Shown piece by piece: positions 58,351-64,000 of a stretch of DNA of 64,000 nucleotides. The stretch is from the NCBI RefSeq assembly GCF_019578655.1, contig NC_063265.1, positions 620,001 through 684,000 of the forward strand, given 5' to 3'. A program made the position numbers and the translations under genes. The notes beneath the pieces are model-generated. The model was not told the DNA's origin and did not search any database. It worked only from the letters and a program-made list of their open reading frames with translations. The number at the start of each line of letters is the position of its first letter. Position 1 is the stretch's first letter. The DNA comes from Ricinus communis. Its lineage: Eukaryota; Streptophyta; Magnoliopsida; Malpighiales; Euphorbiaceae.

Positions 58351-59804
58351 TGATGTGTGCTACTCGTGTTAGCTACAATCTAAGGCAGTGTACCTATCGA
58401 TGCAGTCTAGCACTAATGGCGAGTATCAAGGTCGTATTCCTCGGGAAAGTGAAAGCCCAGAGTTACTCCTTTGTTCTTTGTTATATTAACCTAAAATTAG
58501 CGATAAATAATTTCTAAACTAACTAATAGCTATAAACTAAGTTCTAAGGAAGATGCAAGAGTAATTGATTAATGAAATAATCAAGACAAGAAGACAAACC
58601 CAAAGGGAATCTAAACTAGTTGGCAATCAAACAAAAGATAAAGGATCGGTGAGTCTAATTATGCTACCCGTGGATGAATTCTTAACCGAATTCGGTTTCT
58701 TTCTCGAGATAACCGAATTCCTAAACCCAATAACCTAAAGTTAGAATCTCTTCCTAATGACTGATTCTTAAATTAGCATTAAGCTTTAATCCGCCTCTAT
58801 TAAGCTTTGTTAGTTCTTAATCCGGCTAGTTAATTATCCTTATCTCTAAGCGATTATTAACCAGTTCTTGCTATTCAAAATTCCAATTGCCAAACAGATT
58901 TCTTAATCTCACAAAGCAATCTAAACATCACAATTCACAACGTCTCATGAATAATGCATAATCTTATTAATACTGAAGGCAAGAAGAATACAAAACTAAT
59001 CCAAACAATCCAACAATATAATACTAAGCCAACATAGTAAAGAAATCCCAATGGATTTAATCAATCTAGGTAATCATGTTCATTATCAAAATACACAAGA
59101 ATTCAATTACAACAATGAGTAAAAAGGTAGAGAAAACCCGATTACTCCCTTGGATGAGAGTAAACAGCCCCAATTCCTCTTGCTCAATCTTGAATCGATC
59201 CTTGTTTCTCTTGCTGGATTTGAAAACCAATCGACGAACCTTGCCCAATCTTCAATCTTCGAAGGGAATCCGATTGAAACCTTGATCCAAGTCTCCTTTT
59301 CTCTTGGTTTTAGCTCGAAAAACCCTTAGAGAGAGAAATATTAGGGTTTGGGACGTTCTAACCCTAGCCTCCTCCTTTTTTTTCCCTCTTCTTTCTTTTA
59401 ACTAATTCCCCCTGTCGCCTCCAACACGGCCGTGTTTATGGCGGTGTTACCAACACGGGCTGGTGTTGATGCCCGTGTTACTCTCTGTGGCCGTGCTCCT
59501 TAAAACTTATGTTTCTTTGATGTTTGAATCACCAACACGGCCGTGTTGGTGAACGTGTTGAGAACACGGCCAGTGTTGAAACCAACACGGCCATATTCAG
59601 CTTGCTCTTACTCATACTTAGCTTGTTTCGGCAGCTTCGGCATCCAATTATGCTCCAATTCTTCCCTTTATCATCATTTGACTTCTTTTGGACCTAATGC
59701 ACACAAACAGATGCATAGGGTGAGTGTTGGGACAAATTCACATCCAAATGTCCATAAAATCAATCTTAAAAACCCATTTAGATGTGTGTATTTTACGCAC
59801 ATCA
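58351..59804 (-). repeat. 5' LTR of the gag-only element
   Basis: It is the counterpart of 53888-55340, with palindromes at 59423-59436 and 59530-59551. It ends TTTTACGCACATCA on the plus strand, followed by the GGGAC duplication and the resumed copia gene. Confidence 0.93.
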
Positions 59805-60932
59805 GGGACCTAAATCTAAATGGTTATCTGCAGGTATGTCTAAGCAGTATGAAGAAAACAGAAGACTAGTATATCGACAGCAGGTGTTCGAGACACGTGA
59901 CAAGGAACTCATCCAAGTTCTCAAAGCTAGATAAAACTAGTGATGGATATGTGAAATATAAAGACAAAAGTAAAGGAAGGATTATAGGAAAAGGAGTTAT
60001 CAAATCAAATCCTCAAATTGACGATGTTTCACTTGTTAGTCAGCTATGTGAAAAGAACAAACGAGCCATATTTGAGGCATCTCACTGTGAGGTGCAGTCA
60101 ACTATTAATAATTAGACCTTATTCATTGGTCCTCACATTGGGTAACGTATATGTGTTCAATCTAAATTTTTGTAGTGTCAAAGCTAGATGCCTAATTAAT
60201 TTTAAGGATAGTAATTGGTTGTGGCATAGGCGTCTAGGACATGTCAACATGCATTTGATTTCAAAACTAAGTAAAATAGATCTTGTTAGAGGTCTACCCA
60301 AGCTAAATTATGAAAAAGATTATATGTATGATGCATGTCAAAAGGGCAAGCAAACAAAGTCTACCTTTAAGTCAAAATCCATTATGTCCACATCTAGACA
60401 TTTGTAACTGTTGCATTGTGACTTGTTTGGCCCATAACTCCCCAAAGTCTACATGGTAGTAAATATGCATTTGTGAGAGTAAACGACTATTCAAGGTTCA
60501 CATGGGTTTTGTTTATTGTATCAAAAGTAGATACCTACTCTACATTTATACATTTCTGCAAAAGAGTTCATAATGAAAAAGGTTATTCCATCATATCTAT
60601 TAAAAGTGATCATGGGAGGAAATTTGAGATGAAATGTTTGATGCATATTACAAAGACCATGGGATATATCATAACTTCTCAGCCCCAAGAACCCCCAAAA
60701 TAAAACGGTGTGGTAGAACATAAGAATAGAACCTTAGCTGAAATAGGCAGAACCATGTTGCATGAGAGAAACCTACCAAAATACTTCTAGGCAAAGGCAA
60801 CAAACACAGCCTAGTACATACTAAATAGAGTCCCAATTAGACCAATTTTGGATAAGACACCTTAAGAGTTGCGGAGAGGAAGAAAGCCAAATATGTCATA
60901 TTTTCATGTATTTGGTTACAAATGTTTCATAC
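59805..60932 (+). pseudogene. SIRE-type pol: protease, pre-integrase, integrase core
   Basis: The protease site reads DSRCSRHVTR where SIRE proteases have DSGCSRHMTG, so the active-site Gly is lost. IDDVSLVSQLCEKNKRAIFE follows. Pre-integrase: NWLWHRRLGHVNMHLISKLS (about 60210-60290). Integrase is in broken frames: HCDLFGP (first Asp), IKSDHGRKFEM (second Asp; 60595-60630) and NGVVEHKNRTLAE-like text (60706-60740) with His where Glu-Arg is usual. It ends at FGYKCFI at the solo LTR. Stops abound. Confidence 0.82.
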
Positions 60933-63799
60933 TATAATACCCAGAATTTTTCTTTTAATAATAATAATATTAGTAATAATTAATAAATAGTTTTTATTTA
61001 AATTAATTTTACTTAATTTTTATTTAATTTAATTGGGATGACTTAAAATAGAATTTCAATGCTAGATAAAAATAAGGGAGTTATTTTCTATATTTAATTA
61101 ATTGATTTTTTAAGAAATAATTAAGTAAATTCTTTAGAAAATAAATTATTTTTGTCACTTAATTTTCTCCCAATATGAAAATATGAATTAAATATTATAT
61201 TTAAAAATTATGGAAGAATTAGTAAATAATATTTTTATAAAAGAATTATTGAGGAAATGGAAAATTTTAATTACTAGATAATGTTAATTTTGATTGAAAA
61301 ATAGTTAGCAAAATTGATTAATTAAGTTAATTAAGGGTTAGGATTAAATTGATAATTAATGTTAAAATAAGGACTAAAAATATAATTTTATTAATATGGG
61401 ATTTTAATGAAAATTTGTATGGTTGGTGTTTTCGTAATTAAGTGTGTCGGTAAGGGTATTTTGGTTTTTTCACATTTAAAAGCAAGGGTAAATAAGTAAT
61501 TATATATTTTCAATAATTCTAATTTGGCCCAAATTAAATAGTTAGGGGCTTAATTAAAAAACTAAAGAAACGTTTAAGGTTAATCAACAATTTCTGCAGG
61601 GCGAAATTGTTAGTAATTAACAAGTTGAGGGACTAAATGGTAAAGAATAAAAGTTCAGGGACTAAATGCCGATAAAGAAAAGAAAGAGAAGAAGAAGAAA
61701 GAGAAGAGGAAGAAGAAGAAGACGTCGGCTTCAATGGTGGACGGGCGCTAGAGGCTCAGCCTAGGGTGGCTTCGACGTCGGAGGTGCAGTTCACGCGAAC
61801 AGCACGCGTGTAAAATGGCCAGAAATGGTAGTCGTTTCTTACCGCCGTTCATAGTGTTTCAGACAATCATTGTCGATGATTCTAGACTCAAAATGATCAC
61901 TAACTTCGGGGCTCCCTTTTCCGACCATCGTCACCCCTTGAGGCCGCCGAAATTGCAAGATCCGGTGAGGTGAAAAGTTTAGGGGTAGCTAGAATTTTGA
62001 GCTTTTTCAGCGAGTTCCGGCGAGGGATGGATGATCGGGGGGCATATCCGGACTCTCCTCAGCTCAAGCTTTCCAATGGCACCGGTTTTGCGGCGATTGG
62101 ACTCCGTTTGAAAATCGACGACCGAGATCATCTGTATATCCCTCCGGATGATCGGGGGTCAGATTAGAAGATCAGAAGCTGGGATCATCATCAGCGTGTT
62201 GTCTCGAGTTCGGAGGGGCGCTCGGATTATCGATCGGACTCCCGCAACTAGAGGCGGGTCGACCGAATGATCAAGCGTCTCGGTGATTCTCTAGCTCGTG
62301 GATTTTAGAGTTCATTAATGAAAATTATGTGTTTAATTGTTGTGTTGAATATTAGAAAAAATTATGTGAGGGTTATTAGTTAAAATAATTGTCGGACCGT
62401 CTACTAGTTATCGTGATTTGTGTTGTGTGGCGGAGTCGAAAAAAATAATATATTGTGGTTGCCCGACTCTTGTTAACTAAATTAATGGAATATTTGAAGT
62501 GTTTTCTGGCAGATCCTGGACCCGTAATACAGGGGGTAGACATCCGTGTTTAGGGAAGGTTCTGCCGGATTTTCAGTAGAATTTACCCAAGTTGAAAATT
62601 TTTTAGACCATTATATCCTAGGAGTCTAGGCCTAGGGTTAATTGTCAAATGTCTTAATGTTATTGATTGAATTGTTTTCCGTGATTAGATAATTCGTCAG
62701 TTCAGCTCCCTCCACCCGAGGCATCGGAGCAGAGCTAGGAGGTCTTCAAAACTGTGAGTTAAAGTCATATGTCTGTTTAAATGTGTCAAGCCAAGATTTT
62801 ACGAGATAGTTCTGATTACATGATTTAATATTTTAATTATTATTTATTCACTATTTATATATGTTTCATTTTCTGCATTATGATTTTATTGATTGCGTGT
62901 TGACTCAGGATGGGACGACAGTAGAACATACCACCTGATGGGCTGCATTAAGACCGTGTGCACACTGATAGAAATCTGAGACAGATAGTAAAAAGGGTAA
63001 ATTTTAAAAGGTAAATTTAGGACTTGTCCTAGTCGAGCATTGCTCTCTAGGCTGAGTAGAGTGTTTTTATCGGAGTAAAGGACCTTGGTCAAGCTTCGCT
63101 CTCTAGGTGCCAGTCTTATTGGAGTAAGAGAGCCGAAAGGCTAAGACTGTTAGTGATAATTAGGTGACCGGACTGATTTAAGGACCTTAGTCTAGCTTCG
63201 CTCTCTGGGCTCCAGTTCTATTGGAATGAGAAAGTTGAGACTGTTAGTATTGGGGCTAGGGTTCTATTGAGGTACTCTGTCCCATAGTATGAAATAAAAT
63301 TTATCATATTCTACAGAAGCATAGCATGACACGTATATTATTTTAATTAAATAAATGTTTTATTAAAGTATTTATATTCATTTTGGGATATATGATTTTA
63401 ACTCACTCTAGAGACCGATAGTCTCAATTTCATTATTTTCAAGTGTGGTTAGTTTTCTGAGTTCTTTTCTCTAGCATCCCAACTTCTTCATCCTCGGGTT
63501 AGATATAACTGAATTCATTAGTATGTTAACTTTTAAGACTCTAGAATCTTCGCAGTAGAAATTGTAGACTTATCAGTTTGTAATTTTATGTAAATTCAGG
63601 TCTTACCTAATTATGCTGACAAACTGAATTAAATATATAGAATTTGATGTTAAGGTTAATTATGAATCAGTGCCTTGGATTGAGTTCGAGTTTCAATTTG
63701 ATTAAGTTAGTGAATGGTCAGGCTTACTACGGGATTCGGTAGCCTTACGCCTACCCTTTCCCTAGTGCCAGTCACGGACCAACAGATCGGGTCGTGACA
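60933..63799 (+). repeat. Solo LTR, ~2.87 kb, Tekay/Del-like
   Basis: It begins TATAATACCCAGAATTTTT (TG probably mutated to TA) and ends GATCGGGTCGTGACA, the ends usual for long chromoviral Tekay/Del LTRs. It cuts the copia frame cleanly: FGYKCFIL before, LNNKNDYLKMFDSKS after. Flanks are CATAC and TATAC (one change). A GC-richer block (61700-62290) contains only a short ORF (61970-62167) that I do not regard as a gene. Three imperfect ~55-bp repeats (CTTCGCTCTCT core) lie at 63015-63245. Confidence 0.82.
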
Positions 63800-63914
63800 T
63801 ATACTGAATAACAAGAATGATTACCTCAAAATGTTTGACTCAAAATCAAACAAGGAAATATCTCCTAAGTATTCAATATCAAGCAAAGCATATAGAGTAT
63901 TCAATAAATATACT
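63800..63914 (+). pseudogene. SIRE-type pol: post-integrase fragment
   Basis: NDYLKMFDSKSNKEISPKYS and ISSKAYRVFN match the minus-strand SIRE copy (20586 frame). The match stops at TTCAATAA, where a new LTR-like sequence follows. Confidence 0.75.
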
Positions 63915-64000
63915 TGATGTGTTGCATTCTATACATGTTTTTATTCTTCATTTATTCATGTTTATGCATGTATTGGAGTCATTTTTATGCTAGATTCACC
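63915..64000 (+). repeat. Start of an Athila-type LTR (cut by window edge)
   Basis: TGATGTGTTGCATTCTATAC and the next ~70 bases align with the first ~85 bases of the LTR at 8317, including CATGTTTTTAT and TTTATGCATG and GCTAGA-TTCAC motifs. It interrupts the copia gene, so it marks another insertion whose body lies to the right. Confidence 0.55.

Larger units (their letters stand above)
53888..59804 (-). mobile_element. Gag-only (non-autonomous) Athila-type element, complete, TSD GGGAC
   Basis: It comprises two LTRs (53888-55340 and 58351-59804), a TGGCGCCGTTGCCGGGG primer site, one gag-type ORF and a polypurine tract, with no RT, RNase H or integrase. GGGAC flanks both sides (53883-53887, 59805-59809), and TGATGTG/CACATCA caps each end. 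The LTRs look nearly identical by eye, so the insertion is among the youngest here. It would depend on an autonomous Athila relative for its enzymes. Confidence 0.93.
51993..63914 (+). mobile_element. SIRE-type Ty1/copia element, plus strand (host of two insertions)
   Basis: The LTR tail (51993-52074) matches the 27039-28449 LTR end. A decayed primer site follows, then gag, protease, pre-integrase and integrase. The gag-only Athila derivative (53888-59804) splits it between gag and protease, and a long solo LTR (60933-63799) splits integrase from its C-terminal part. A new LTR begins at 63915. It is the same family as the minus-strand copy at 11548-28449. Confidence 0.87.

Noticed and set aside
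47549..59285. A 69-codon plus-strand frame and a 60-codon minus-strand frame repeated at 47559, 54612 and 59076, nearly identical each time.
   Set aside because: They lie at the same place in three copies of one LTR family; identity follows from LTR copying, both strands are open at once, and no domain is visible.
61970..62167. A 65-codon frame in the GC-rich part of the long solo LTR.
   Set aside because: Short, no recognisable domain, and inside an LTR; kept only as a question about the GC-rich block.
1..64000. A host gene, tRNA gene or rRNA gene somewhere in the window.
   Set aside because: Every readable protein motif belongs to LTR retrotransposon gag, pol or env-like genes; no tRNA cloverleaf or rRNA text was recognised, although I could not run a dedicated search.

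Overview
The window is a repeat-dense block of nuclear DNA from a flowering plant, most likely a eudicot. It is AT-rich and consists almost entirely of LTR retrotransposons nested inside one another. I found no convincing host gene, tRNA, rRNA or CRISPR array, and nothing bacterial. The plant assignment rests on copia gag-pol genes with initiator-Met primer sites, a SIRE-type copia element with a downstream env-like gene, Athila-type and Tat-type Ty3/gypsy elements (one with the TGGCGCCGTTGCCGGGG primer site), a chromovirus-like gypsy element, long solo LTRs and a MITE-like hairpin. I cannot name the species. Every recognisable protein-coding region is a retrotransposon gene, and nearly all carry stops, frameshifts or deletions.

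Layout, left to right. (1) 1-3536, minus: a copia element cut by the window edge, with a short LTR, gag, protease, integrase and the start of RT. (2) 3565-6284: the 3' part of a Tat-like gypsy element, with integrase C-terminus (+), a tandem-repeat 3' UTR and an antisense ORF (-), followed by an LTR-like stretch to about 7518. (3) 7604-9896: the 3' end and LTR of an Athila-type element (+), bracketed by a direct repeat of about 205 bp. (4) 9897-11547: a possible old Tat LTR and a MITE-like hairpin. (5) 11548-28449, minus: a long SIRE-type copia element. A 2.5-kb solo LTR interrupts its env-like gene, and a 3.55-kb internally deleted chromovirus interrupts its integrase. (6) 28450-30362, plus: LTR, leader and gag of another gypsy element. 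It is interrupted by (7) 30363 to about 40600, minus: an Athila-type element with 3' LTR, env-like region, integrase, RNase H, RT, protease and partial gag. (8) about 40600-40770: an LTR scrap. (9) about 40771-46645, minus: a SIRE-like copia element with RT and RNase H deleted. (10) 46646-51992, plus: the 3' end of an Athila-like element holding two solo LTRs of one family. (11) 51993-63914, plus: a second SIRE-type copia element, interrupted by a gag-only Athila derivative (53888-59804) and a long solo LTR (60933-63799). (12) From 63915: the start of another Athila-type LTR.

These genes form no host pathway. The meaning lies in order of insertion. The two SIRE copies and the Athila remnants are the older hosts. 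Elements with matching or nearly matching target-site duplications (TTCTT, CCAT, GACTC, GGGAC and, less exactly, ATTGG/ATTGT and CATAC/TATAC) came later. The points most worth a second look are perfect heat-shock-element arrays just upstream of the TATA box in both LTRs of the internally deleted chromovirus; the gag-only Athila derivative with an almost open gag and a matching 5-bp duplication; the antisense ORF and dyad-rich tandem repeats of the Tat-like remnant; and the roughly 205-bp direct repeat around an Athila fragment.
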